Counted from the stretch's first letter, positions 6,667-14,331 are shown. The stretch: DNA of 16,531 bases from an uncultured Streptococcus sp. (GCF_905372115.1 NZ_CAJPNR010000047.1:1-16531), one strand, 5' to 3'. Notes: generated by a model not told the origin, from the sequence alone. Translations and numbers: made by a program.

Positions 6667-8118
6667 TTAGTCTTCGCTAATCATAATCTTTTCTTTACTT
6701 CCTTCAAAGCCACTATTTTTATCTGCCATTTTCCGCAAATAAGCGTAGATAGACTCGCGTTTTGTCCGTAGGAAGAAAAGAGACACTAGGTAAACAGCAA
6801 TCGTCACGCCAATCCAAAGCGGATTGCCCGAAATCCAAGCAAAGAAGACGAGAGCCGTCAAAGGGTGAGCCAAAAGATTGAAACTCATAATCAAGACCAC
6901 TCCTGCTGGCAAGACCGCTCCATATTGCTGCACAGCTTCCGTATAAATTGGACCGAGGGCGCTGGCCGCATAAAGTCCCAGTGAAAACCAAACGATTCCG
7001 TTTAGGATCGCCTTGAGGATATTTCCTTTTGATACGGCAATCATGGCTTCAATCATAAAGGGAATAGCAATCAAGTCAACGACTGGAAGCGCGCGGTTGC
7101 CCGGCAAAATCAAGGAAATCAAGACCATGATTGGCACCAGAATGAGCCCCGCAATGATAGTGGCAGGTTCACCAAAACCAACTCCGTCATCCACTGCGAT
7201 AAACCAGCGTTTCTTGTCTGCCAGTCCGTCTTCTTCTTCGCTTTCTTTTTTCTTGTTCTTTTCGACCGCTTCAGCCAGAGGTCCGAAAGCGCTTGCAAAG
7301 ACGCCTGTAATCAAGGGGAAAATGGTCATAACGGCTGCAAGTGACATGGCAAAACCTAGAATGCCACCCCAGACTTCCAAACTCGCCAGATTTTTCAAGC
7401 TACCGAGAATCCCGATAATCATCCCCAGCAAGAAACCGAGAGTCATGGGTTCTCCGAAAATTCCCAGCTTGGTTTTCAGCGATTCTGGATTGAGTTTGAC
7501 CTTGTTAATACCGATAAGGTTCCACAGCGGATCCAATACTAAGGCTGGAATCAAGGTTTCGATATTGTGAATAGAGTTGATTGTTGCATTTTTGACTCCG
7601 TAGTATTCTGACCAGCGCTCTGCTACCACTTCTGACATAATCAGTGAGTAAAGAAGGACAAAGACCATGAAAGCAAAGGAGAGGATAAAGTTTCCTGTTG
7701 CCGCATAAGCCATGGTTCCCCAAATCATGTAACCGAAGTTATTCCAGAGATTGGACGGTACAAAGACCCGCGTAATCCCAAAAAGGAAAAGAAGCAACTC
7801 AATCAGCAGACCAAAAACGAAGAAGGACAGACCGATTGAAGAAGAGAAGGCAGTCAGAGAACCCGTTTGCCAACCGATGTCAACGATAGGCAAATTGAGC
7901 CCTGCTGTGTCAACCATTTGCTGGATGTACTTGGTTACCAGCGGTGTAAAAGCAGAGATGACCCAGCCAAATCCTGTCAAACCAACCCCCGCGCGCAGGG
8001 CACTGAAAAAAGCGCGCTTGGGACTGACTTTCAAGAACAGACTAACAATAAAAATCATTACTGGCACAACGATTGTTGCACCAAAAACATCGAAAAATTT
8101 TTGTAAGGCTTCTAGCAT
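6667..8118 (-). CDS. Galactitol-type (Gat family) PTS EIIC permease without partner subunits
   Basis: This 483-residue polytopic membrane protein resembles the EIIC of galactitol-type PTS systems (GatC/SgcC). Two FGEP motifs (221-224 and 315-318) lie in the two halves, as expected for the sugar-binding turns, with about ten or more hydrophobic segments around them. A very charged stretch at residues 286-304 (EKNKKKESEEEDG) forms a cytoplasmic loop before the second FGEP. No EIIA or EIIB of the galactitol type is encoded in the window; the only such subunits belong to the ascorbate system. Together with a kinase in the same operon, this suggests that it imports its substrate without phosphorylation, or borrows EIIA/EIIB from elsewhere. 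The ATG at 8118 is preceded by AAAGGG. Confidence 0.8.
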   Translation of the reverse strand: MLEALQKFFDVFGATIVVPVMIFIVSLFLKVSPKRAFFSALRAGVGLTGFGWVISAFTPLVTKYIQQMVDTAGLNLPIVDIGWQTGSLTAFSSSIGLSFFVFGLLIELLLFLFGITRVFVPSNLWNNFGYMIWGTMAYAATGNFILSFAFMVFVLLYSLIMSEVVAERWSEYYGVKNATINSIHNIETLIPALVLDPLWNLIGINKVKLNPESLKTKLGIFGEPMTLGFLLGMIIGILGSLKNLASLEVWGGILGFAMSLAAVMTIFPLITGVFASAFGPLAEAVEKNKKKESEEEDGLADKKRWFIAVDDGVGFGEPATIIAGLILVPIMVLISLILPGNRALPVVDLIAIPFMIEAMIAVSKGNILKAILNGIVWFSLGLYAASALGPIYTEAVQQYGAVLPAGVVLIMSFNLLAHPLTALVFFAWISGNPLWIGVTIAVYLVSLFFLRTKRESIYAYLRKMADKNSGFEGSKEKIMISED

Positions 8119-8141
8119 AGTTTTACCCTTTTTCCTTTATT

Positions 8142-9098
8142 TTATTTGTTTACGACATTGACAGGGTTCCCTTCGAAGAAGGAAAGAATATTCGCTGCGG
8201 CTTCTGCTGCCAAGGTACGGCGACCTTCAATCGTTCCCGTTCCTGCATGCGGCGCCATGATAACATTGTCCAAAGCGCGAAGCTCTTCAGAAACTTCTGG
8301 CTCAAACTCAAAGACATCCAAACCAGCTCCCGCTATCTCTCCAGTTTTAAGCGCTTCAATCAAGTCTTCTTCAGACACAATCGGACCACGCGCTGCATTG
8401 ATTAGATAGCTTCTGTTCTTCATTTTCTTGAACACTTCTTTGTTAAATTTGTGGTGAGTGGACGGTAGAGACGGAGCATGAATGGTAATGACATCAGCCT
8501 TCTCAACCAAATCATCAAATTCCACATAGCTAACGCCCAATTCTTTTTCCCTCTCCTCTGGCAATCGATAGAGGTCGTGATAGAGCACTTTCATCCCAAA
8601 AGCCTTGGCGAAGCCAGCCACAGTTGAACCAATACGCCCCATACCGTAGATACCAAGCGTTGCGCCCTCAAGTGTCAGCCCTTGATAGCGTCTTTCGCTC
8701 GGGTCAATCCAGTTTCCTGTACGGACAATCTTGTCATAGAAGGCTAAACGTTTGGTAGCGGCTAAGAGAAGGGCAAAAGTCATTTCAGCTGTTGGTACCC
8801 GCACGGCTTGCGGCGAATTGGAGACCACAATCCCTTTTTGTTTGGCGTATTCGATGTCCACATGGTCAAAACCAACCGCATTAAGAGAGATGATTTGCAA
8901 GTTTTTCCCCGCATCGATCATTTCCTTGTCCCCTTTTTGCCCCATTAAGAGCCAAGCGTCGTACTCAGGCAAGTGTTCCAGCACATAGTCGCGTGAAAAC
9001 GGCTCCCCGTCTGAGTAGGTCACATCGTACTTTTCCATTAGCTTGACCAAGCCTTCCTTAGGCACAATTCCCGTCACAAGAACTTTCTTCTTAGGCAT
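8142..9098 (-). CDS. D-isomer-specific 2-hydroxyacid dehydrogenase (GRHPR type)
   Basis: A 318-residue NAD(P)-dependent dehydrogenase of the D-2-hydroxyacid family. The Rossmann motif GMGRIG (152-157) is followed by Asp175. The catalytic trio is Arg237 (NAARG), Glu266 (DVFEFEP) and His284 (APHAG), with the family's characteristic spacing. Such enzymes reduce 2-keto acids, for example 2-keto-gulonate or glyoxylate/hydroxypyruvate, so a sugar-acid substrate is plausible here. The start at 9098 is set by AGGAGG six bases upstream and overlaps the end of the preceding gene by 8 bases, indicating coupled translation. A longer in-frame reading up to 9221 lies inside the upstream gene and lacks a ribosome site. 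The EIIC gene follows after 23 bases. Confidence 0.88.
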   Translation of the reverse strand: MPKKKVLVTGIVPKEGLVKLMEKYDVTYSDGEPFSRDYVLEHLPEYDAWLLMGQKGDKEMIDAGKNLQIISLNAVGFDHVDIEYAKQKGIVVSNSPQAVRVPTAEMTFALLLAATKRLAFYDKIVRTGNWIDPSERRYQGLTLEGATLGIYGMGRIGSTVAGFAKAFGMKVLYHDLYRLPEEREKELGVSYVEFDDLVEKADVITIHAPSLPSTHHKFNKEVFKKMKNRSYLINAARGPIVSEEDLIEALKTGEIAGAGLDVFEFEPEVSEELRALDNVIMAPHAGTGTIEGRRTLAAEAAANILSFFEGNPVNVVNK

Positions 9099-10122
9099 TC
9101 TTTTCCTCCTTTTGTAGTTCGTAAAGAGCAACTGTATTTTTCCCATTATTCGCCGAAAAGATATAGGATTTTCCAGCTTTTTCAAAAGCCAAACAGTTGC
9201 TAGAAGCAACTTCTGGAGCAATCATGTGTTCCAGAAAACGTCCATTTTCATAGGTAAAAGCAAGCAAGTGCTTCTTCCCTGAGCGCCAGCCAAAGACAAA
9301 GGTTGGCTGACCGAGTAAAGTCCCCGACCAGATAGCGTGCCCAAAAGGCGTCGCTTCTGGATAGGCAAATAATTCCTCCTTAAAATCTTCTGACAAAATT
9401 CGCAAGCTATCGCCATGGAAAGCCTGGATAATCATATTTTCCAGACGACCGTCACCGTCCATGTCCAACTGCACAATATCGCTCGTTTCTTCATCAAAGA
9501 GCTGGGTCAAAGTCCAGTCAGACGCACCCTGCGGATAGTCCAAACGATAAATCCCTTCCACCGCTGTGATAAGCGAGTAATGCTCCGCGTGAACAGGATA
9601 GTAACCGTGATTTTTCTTGAGCCGAAGTGGCAATTCTTCTACATTTGTCAGCTGCCTTACCTGTTTATCAAAATGACCGACAAAAATTTTCCCGTCATCC
9701 GACCAGTCCTCGACAAACTGCTTGGAATTGGCAATCGTACAACCGATAAAAAGAATAGCTCCACGCTCATTGTCAACTAAATCAAAGCGATGCAGATAAG
9801 GAAAAGCCCCCACTTCCGTGATTGTCCACTTGCCCTCGCCCTCGAACTGTCCGTGAACAATCCAGCAATCCTTAGCATCAAAACCGGGATAAAAGCGCTG
9901 GGTTGCCAAGAAATCCAGCGTCCCTGGCACTTGGATAATGGACATGGTGCCACCAACCTCGCTCCAAACCACCGTCCTTGCGAAATCGCGATTGACATCA
10001 TAGGCCAAGCAGGCATTTTCGGTCTCCGAAGCCACCAAAAGATAGTCGTTAGCGCTATCGGTCAACCTTGCAACGGCATAGCAGGCATCCAAGGGGTCGC
10101 TTAATATTGTTTTACTATTCAC
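9091..10122 (-). CDS. Cytosolic FG-GAP/VCBS-like beta-propeller protein of unknown function
   Basis: The protein has 343 residues, no signal peptide and no membrane segment, so it should stay in the cytoplasm. It is rich in short beta-strand repeats and carries an acidic calcium-type loop, LDMDGDGRLEN (219-229), typical of FG-GAP/VCBS propeller blades. Recurrent histidines (PYLHRFD near 111, PVHAEHY near 178, PFGHAIW near 262) could line a central channel. Most known relatives are secreted; an intracellular one at the head of a sugar operon suggests an enzyme (isomerase, dehydratase or lyase) or a ligand-binding protein. It starts at GTG with AGGAG five bases upstream. It is the first gene of the second operon and overlaps the dehydrogenase by 8 bases. 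I do not recognise a named family. Confidence 0.7.
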   Translation of the reverse strand: MNSKTILSDPLDACYAVARLTDSANDYLLVASETENACLAYDVNRDFARTVVWSEVGGTMSIIQVPGTLDFLATQRFYPGFDAKDCWIVHGQFEGEGKWTITEVGAFPYLHRFDLVDNERGAILFIGCTIANSKQFVEDWSDDGKIFVGHFDKQVRQLTNVEELPLRLKKNHGYYPVHAEHYSLITAVEGIYRLDYPQGASDWTLTQLFDEETSDIVQLDMDGDGRLENMIIQAFHGDSLRILSEDFKEELFAYPEATPFGHAIWSGTLLGQPTFVFGWRSGKKHLLAFTYENGRFLEHMIAPEVASSNCLAFEKAGKSYIFSANNGKNTVALYELQKEEKNA

Positions 10123-10182
10123 TAGGTCTCCTTTCTAGACGAGCAATCAACCTTTCACTGCGAAATTATTTTCAAACTCTGG

Positions 10183-10196
10183 GCGAAGCGGTTAAC
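10183..10196 (-). promoter_or_regulatory. Operator site 1 of the second operon
   Basis: Minus-strand reading GTTAACCGCTTCGC. It matches site 2 at 12 of 14 bases but in inverted orientation, with the AACCGCTT core of LacI-family operators. It lies in the long 5' leader, and its centre is 74 bp (about seven helical turns) from the centre of site 2. Confidence 0.55.
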
Positions 10197-10256
10197 TTAT
10201 TTTCAAAAAATAAAAGTGAACTACGTTTCCCTTATAAAATAATGCTTTAATTTATG

Positions 10257-10270
10257 GTTAACCGTTTCAC
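10257..10270 (+). promoter_or_regulatory. Operator site 2 of the second operon
   Basis: GTTAACCGTTTCAC has the AANCGNTT core of LacI-family operators. It lies roughly 8-21 bases downstream of the predicted transcription start (near 10278), the usual place for a repressor. Its centre is 52 bp (about five turns) from the centre of the cre-like site. Confidence 0.6.
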
Positions 10271-10284
10271 TTTTCTACTGTTAT

Positions 10285-10313
10285 AGTATACACTATTCTC
10301 TTTAGAATTGCAA
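10285..10313 (-). promoter_or_regulatory. Promoter of the second catabolic operon
   Basis: On the minus strand TTGCAA (10308-10313) is followed after exactly 17 bases by TATACT (10285-10290). The transcript would begin near 10278, leaving about 155 bases of leader before the GTG at 10122. The -35 box overlaps the cre-like site. Confidence 0.75.
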
Positions 10314-10322
10314 GCGGTTTCA
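10309..10322 (-). promoter_or_regulatory. cre-like site over the -35 box
   Basis: TGAAACCGCTTGCA (minus strand) fits the CcpA consensus TGWAANCGNTNNCA. Overlap with the -35 box predicts carbon catabolite repression. It also carries the same AACCGCTT core as the two operators downstream, so the LacI protein could bind it too. Confidence 0.65.
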
Positions 10323-10333
10323 AAAAATATTTT

Positions 10334-10362
10334 AAAAAAAGTATCCACTCGCGCGAATACTT
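10334..10362 (-). terminator. Terminator after the LacI-family gene
   Basis: An 8-bp stem (AAGTATTC/GGATACTT on the minus strand, one G-T pair, 8-base loop) is followed by seven T residues. It begins 5 bases after the TAG of the regulator gene and separates it from the second operon. Confidence 0.85.
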
Positions 10363-10367
10363 CATTT

Positions 10368-11351
10368 CTAAAAAGAGCTTCTAAGAACTGTAAAGCTAGG
10401 AACTACAAGGAGTTGAGCAGGTTCCGCCGCTAGCTCTCCTCTTAATTTTTTGATTAGATGTTCTGCTGCCACTTGACCAATTTTATAAGAATCTTGGCGA
10501 ATACAGGACACATTCGGATTTAAAACCTCCATCCATTCCAAATCCTCGTAGGAACCCAGACCAAAATCACGGGGATAGCTGTAGTCGGTCTTGTTCAAGA
10601 TTTTCATAAAATCAAGCAGGGCTGGGCCGTTCATGGTGAAAAAAGCGATTTTTTCTTGCCTTTGCTCAATCAACTGAAGAATTTTTTGAGCTGTCCCGTC
10701 TTGTCCCAAAACCAAAAGTTTCTCTGGGTCAGCCGAAACCTCTTCTTTAAAGCCCTGATAACGCATTTCCCGCGTCGAAATCCCCTCAATCGGAAAGGTG
10801 ACAAAGTAAATGTCTTCATAGCCTGCCTTCTTCATTTCTGCCAGAAAAGCCTTGGTCGAGTTACGATTATTAGATACAACCGTGTCCAGCGTCACTTCTC
10901 TCGATTGCCTGTCCACTAGAACCGTCCGCTTCTTACTCAGCTTTTGAATCAGGAGCGAATTGGCATCCACCGTATCGAGAATAATCCCTGAGACATTCTG
11001 CTGCTGAAGCCGCTCGATATTTTCCTGCTCAATCAGCTGGTCATTGTCCGAATTGGTAAAGTTAACCGTGTAGCCGTATTTCTTGCAAGTGTCATGAATT
11101 CCTTTGATAACTGAGGAAATGAAGGGGTTGGTGATATCCGCAATCACAACGCCAATCGTCTTGGTGTCTCTGGTCACCAAACTCTGCGCCATTTTGTTGG
11201 GTTGATAGCCCGTTTCTTCAATGGCCAGCCGGATTTTCTCCCTCGTCTCCAAAGACATTTTCCGCATATTTCCATTTAAGTAATAGGAAATCGTCGCCTT
11301 GGACACCCCAACCAAGCTAGCAATATCATTGATTGTTACTTTTTTTGTCAT
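10368..11351 (-). CDS. LacI/GalR-family transcriptional repressor
   Basis: A 327-residue regulator. The N-terminal helix-turn-helix (TINDIASLVGVSKATISYYLNG) and hinge helix (YQPNKMAQSL) of the LacI family occupy residues 1-60, followed by a periplasmic-binding-protein-like effector domain (GVVIADITNPF onward). Such proteins bind AANCGNTT-core operators and let go on binding a sugar or sugar phosphate. It has its own extended -10 promoter and terminator and sits between the ula operon and the second operon. Sites with a suitable core occur at the second-operon, PRD-regulator and ulaA promoters. The second operon is the most likely target, because two nearly identical sites lie there. The effector is unknown. 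Only a weak AGAAAG precedes the ATG. Confidence 0.9.
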   Translation of the reverse strand: MTKKVTINDIASLVGVSKATISYYLNGNMRKMSLETREKIRLAIEETGYQPNKMAQSLVTRDTKTIGVVIADITNPFISSVIKGIHDTCKKYGYTVNFTNSDNDQLIEQENIERLQQQNVSGIILDTVDANSLLIQKLSKKRTVLVDRQSREVTLDTVVSNNRNSTKAFLAEMKKAGYEDIYFVTFPIEGISTREMRYQGFKEEVSADPEKLLVLGQDGTAQKILQLIEQRQEKIAFFTMNGPALLDFMKILNKTDYSYPRDFGLGSYEDLEWMEVLNPNVSCIRQDSYKIGQVAAEHLIKKLRGELAAEPAQLLVVPSFTVLRSSF

Positions 11352-11382
11352 TTTGTTCTTTCTAACTCATCAAATTGCATTT

Positions 11383-11388
11383 ATTATA
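11383..11388 (-). promoter_or_regulatory. Extended -10 promoter of the LacI-family gene
   Basis: A perfect TATAAT is preceded by TGG (extended -10). No good -35 box is visible. The transcript would start about 25 bases before the ATG at 11351. No AACCGYTT site is seen here, so autoregulation is not evident. Confidence 0.65.
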
Positions 11389-11425
11389 CCACTTTAAAAA
11401 TCAAGATGCCACTTAAAACCAACAC

Positions 11426-11449
11426 AAAAAAGCAATCCCTGGGACTGCT
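11426..11449 (-). terminator. Terminator after ulaF
   Basis: An 8-bp stem (AGCAGTCC/GGATTGCT on the minus strand, one G-T pair, loop CAG) is followed by TTTTTTG. It closes the ula operon 11 bases after ulaF. The plus strand is also T-rich past the stem, so it may work both ways. Confidence 0.85.
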
Positions 11450-11459
11450 CTTTGTTTTT

Positions 11460-12170
11460 TTAATGACTAGCGCCTTTTTGCCCATAGTAAGCGTTCGGTC
11501 CGTGTTTGCGCAAATAGTGCTTGTCCATCAGATATTTAGGTGCTGGCTCGACGCGTGGATTAATCTGCTCTGTAAAGCGCGCCATCTTAGCCACTTCTTC
11601 CAGCACAACGCTATGATAAACTGCTTCTTCCGGTGACTTACCCCAAGTGAAAGGGCCGTGGTTGCGCACGGTGACACCAGGCACTGCCATTGGGTCAAGG
11701 TCGCGCTCGCGGAAGGTCTCAATAATCACACTGCCTGTTTCTAACTCGTAGGCGCGGTTGATTTCATCCTCAGTCAGAGAACGAGCCGCTGGAATGGGAC
11801 CATAGAAATAGTCTGCATGAGTCGTCCCGTAGAAAGGAATATCCCGACCAGCCTGAGCCCAACCAACAGCTTCTGTCGAGTGCGTATGAACAACCCCGCC
11901 AATCTTAGGGAATGCTTTATAGAGTTCCACATGGGTTGGAAGATCAGAGGAAGGATTGAGTTCTCCTTCTACAACCCGGCCGTCCAGATCTGTAACTACC
12001 ATATTTTCTGGCGACAGCTTTTCATAAGGGACTCCGCTAGGTTTAATCACGATGTAGCCAGCCTCTCGGTCAATCGCAGAGACATTGCCCCAGGTAAATT
12101 TGACCAAACCGTGCTGGGGCAAGGCTACATTGGCATCATAGACACGTTTTCTCAATTCTGGTAAGAGCAT
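11460..12170 (-). CDS. ulaF: L-ribulose-5-phosphate 4-epimerase UlaF
   Basis: A 236-residue class II aldolase/epimerase (AraD/UlaF family) that converts L-ribulose-5-P to D-xylulose-5-P, the last step before the pentose phosphate pathway. The zinc ligands His95, His97 and His171, and the catalytic residues Asp76 and Tyr229, fall at the same positions as in E. coli AraD. Family motifs TWGNVS, KPSGVPYE, HTHST and NHGPFTWG are intact. The start overlaps the ulaE stop by one base (TAATG), showing translational coupling. It is the last gene of the ula operon. The neighbouring ula genes, rather than arabinose genes, favour UlaF over AraD. Confidence 0.94.
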   Translation of the reverse strand: MLLPELRKRVYDANVALPQHGLVKFTWGNVSAIDREAGYIVIKPSGVPYEKLSPENMVVTDLDGRVVEGELNPSSDLPTHVELYKAFPKIGGVVHTHSTEAVGWAQAGRDIPFYGTTHADYFYGPIPAARSLTEDEINRAYELETGSVIIETFRERDLDPMAVPGVTVRNHGPFTWGKSPEEAVYHSVVLEEVAKMARFTEQINPRVEPAPKYLMDKHYLRKHGPNAYYGQKGASH

Positions 12171-13033
12171 TACATCAACCCCGCTTTCTCAATGAGTGGA
12201 TAGAGGAAGTCTTTAGCTTCCTGAATGGCTACTTTTGTTTCTTCTACTGTCTCACAGTTTTCAGACCACATTTCGATAAGGAAAGGCCCCTGATAATTGG
12301 TCTGCTTGAGGACAGCAAACATTTCTTCCCAGTCAACGCAACCCTTGCCAAAAGGCACATCTCGAAACTGGCCTTTGGACTGCTCGGTCACGGCATAGGT
12401 ATCTTTCAAATGCAGGGCTGCAATAGCTTGATGCCCCAGCAGAAACTCACTGTAAAGGTCATTGTGCCAGGCAGAGACATTGCCTGTATCCGGATAGACA
12501 AAGAGATAAGGCGAATTGATTTCTTTCGCGACAGCCAGATATTTCTCAATGCTGTTGATAAAGGGATCATCCATAATCTCAATCGCCAGCATGACCTGAG
12601 CCTGCTCCGCCCAATCACAAGCCTGGCGGAGATTTTTCAGGAAACGAGCACGAGTTTCAGGAGATTTCTCCTCATAATAAACATCGTAGCCTGCTAGCTG
12701 AATGACCCGTACTCCCAAGTCCTGAGCTAGCTCGATACACTGCTTCATAGTTTCCAGTGACTTAGCTTCCAGTTCTGGATCATTGGAGCCCAGCGGGTAG
12801 CGGCGATGGCCGCTAAAGCATATGGTCGGAATGCGGACGCCGCTTTCATAAATGGCCTTTACTAACTCCAGCCTCTGCTCCTTAGACCAGGAAAGGCGAG
12901 CTAGACGTTCGTCCGACTCATCCACCGACATTTCGACAAAGTCAAAGCCTAGTTCTTTAGCAAAAGCTAAACGCTCAGGCCAGGAAAAATGCTTGGGTGT
13001 CGCCTTTTCATAAATTCCAATTGGACGTGCCAT
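12170..13033 (-). CDS. ulaE: L-xylulose-5-phosphate 3-epimerase UlaE
   Basis: A 287-residue TIM-barrel enzyme that epimerises L-xylulose-5-P to L-ribulose-5-P. The metal ligands are Glu152 (AIEIMDDP), Asp182 (YPDTGN), His208 (LHLKDT) and Glu254 (FLIEMW), and the motif TICFSGHRRYPLGS of UlaE/SgbU proteins is present. It begins 3 bases after the ulaD stop, with a G-run inside the end of ulaD as ribosome site, and shares one base with ulaF. It would also accept L-xylulose-5-P made by the LyxK-like kinase of the second operon. Confidence 0.94.
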   Translation of the reverse strand: MARPIGIYEKATPKHFSWPERLAFAKELGFDFVEMSVDESDERLARLSWSKEQRLELVKAIYESGVRIPTICFSGHRRYPLGSNDPELEAKSLETMKQCIELAQDLGVRVIQLAGYDVYYEEKSPETRARFLKNLRQACDWAEQAQVMLAIEIMDDPFINSIEKYLAVAKEINSPYLFVYPDTGNVSAWHNDLYSEFLLGHQAIAALHLKDTYAVTEQSKGQFRDVPFGKGCVDWEEMFAVLKQTNYQGPFLIEMWSENCETVEETKVAIQEAKDFLYPLIEKAGLM

Positions 13034-13036
13034 GGC

Positions 13037-13702
13037 TTACCCCCAAATTCGCTTGATTTCATCTTTAAAGGCCCGCGCAGCAGCAGCCGGATCTTCAGCT
13101 TCAGTAATACCGCGTCCAGCAATGAAGGTGAAGACATCAACTCCTTCAAAGAGTTTGAGCGTATCAATATTCAGACCGCCTGTTACTGATACACGGAAGC
13201 CCATTTCAATCAGCTTCTTGACCTTATTAAGATCCTTTTCTCCCCAAGTTTCCCCAGCCAAAAGAGCGTCGCGGGATTGATGGTAAATAGCCTGGGAAAT
13301 ACCTGCATCCAGCCAAGTCTGAGCTTGTTCATAGGTCCAGTCTCCGTAAAGTTCAACCTGAATTTCCCCACGTTGGCCGCGCTCTTCCTGGATAGCTTTC
13401 AAGGCTGCCTTCATGGTTGGAATGGTGGCTGAGCAAATACAGGTCATCCAGTCTGCACCACGTACTGCATTGTTTTTAGCTACGGTTCCGCCAGCATCCG
13501 CACACTTGGTATCAGCCACGATGATTTTCTCTGGAAAAAGACTGCGGAGCACTTCAACGAGCTCGCTTCCCACCTGCAAGAGACAGACCGTCCCAGCCTC
13601 AATGACATCTACTTCATGGCCGACAGAAACAGCCGCCTTGATGGCTCCCTGCAAATCTGAATGGTCCAATGCTACCTGTAAATTTGGAATCTGTTTTGAC
13701 AT
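13037..13702 (-). CDS. ulaD: 3-keto-L-gulonate-6-phosphate decarboxylase UlaD
   Basis: A 221-residue member of the orotidine-monophosphate decarboxylase suprafamily, which turns 3-keto-L-gulonate-6-P into L-xylulose-5-P and CO2 with Mg2+. Key residues match the E. coli enzyme: Asp13 (ALDH), Glu35, Asp64 and Lys66 (ADTKCAD), and Arg144 (YHQSRDA). The phosphate site VTGGL...FIAGR is intact. I chose the ATG at 13702 because AGAGG lies seven bases upstream; the longer frame to 13732 has no ribosome site. The gene follows ulaC by 53 bases and nearly abuts ulaE. Confidence 0.94.
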   Translation of the reverse strand: MSKQIPNLQVALDHSDLQGAIKAAVSVGHEVDVIEAGTVCLLQVGSELVEVLRSLFPEKIIVADTKCADAGGTVAKNNAVRGADWMTCICSATIPTMKAALKAIQEERGQRGEIQVELYGDWTYEQAQTWLDAGISQAIYHQSRDALLAGETWGEKDLNKVKKLIEMGFRVSVTGGLNIDTLKLFEGVDVFTFIAGRGITEAEDPAAAARAFKDEIKRIWG

Positions 13703-13755
13703 CTTTTTACCTCTCTTCTTAGTTTCAATCATATCCTAGTCTCTCTGAGCATCCA

Positions 13756-14241
13756 TCAGGAATCCAGATCCAAGCCCTGCAAGTAAGGACTGTTCTTTGA
13801 TTCCTCTATCAGAGCCAGCACTTCTTCGTCACTCTTACAAGCCTTAATCCGCTCAATGGAATTTTCCAGCTCAAAAAGTGCAATAATCTGCGGAATGGCT
13901 ACACTGGTGTGAATCTTGGAGCTGGTAGCCGCCAAAGAAAGCAGAACACTGACCTCCTTACCATCTGAAAAAGTGACTGGTTCTGTCAGCGTAATCAGGG
14001 AGAAGGCGTCGCGATTAACCCCAGCTTCTGGTCTGGCATGAGGCATCGCCATGCCCGGCATGAGAATGTAATAGGGCCCATATTCTTCTGTAGACTCGAC
14101 GATGGCATCGTAGTACTGAGGCTGAACAGCACCGCTCTCAATCAAGGGCTCTACAGCCAGTTTGACTGCTTCCTGCCAAGTCTCAGCTGAAAGACCCAAA
14201 CGAATAGACTTGTTGTCTGTCAATGCTTGTTTTAAATTCAT
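13756..14241 (-). CDS. ulaC: Ascorbate PTS EIIA component UlaC
   Basis: A 161-residue EIIA of the mannitol/fructose fold. The phosphorylated histidine is His68 in GMAMPHARPE. It accepts phosphate from HPr and passes it to UlaB. The start at 14241 is chosen for its AGGAAGAG site; an upstream in-frame start at 14265 would add eight residues with no support. It is separated from ulaB by 149 bases that contain a GC-rich hairpin, unlike the tight spacing of the rest of the operon. Confidence 0.92.
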   Translation of the reverse strand: MNLKQALTDNKSIRLGLSAETWQEAVKLAVEPLIESGAVQPQYYDAIVESTEEYGPYYILMPGMAMPHARPEAGVNRDAFSLITLTEPVTFSDGKEVSVLLSLAATSSKIHTSVAIPQIIALFELENSIERIKACKSDEEVLALIEESKNSPYLQGLDLDS

Positions 14242-14331
14242 TTCTCTTCCTTTCATTAGATACAAGGGGCATCCTCAATCCTTTCCAGAATTTTAGCCCC
14301 CGCTCAATCTCACAATAGATAATAATAGGAA

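Noticed and set aside
7013..7570. Long plus-strand reading frame of 185 codons
   Set aside because: It is antisense to the EIIC gene; its Pro/Ser/Lys-rich, low-complexity content is what membrane-protein codons give when read backwards.
9099..9221. Longer N-terminus for the hydroxyacid dehydrogenase
   Set aside because: The extra 41 codons lie inside the propeller gene and have no ribosome site; the start at 9098 has AGGAGG at ideal spacing and fits family length.
10123..10277. Riboswitch in the leader of the second operon
   Set aside because: The leader is long (about 155 bases), but I see no known aptamer core and no terminator/antiterminator pair; the operator sites explain it better.
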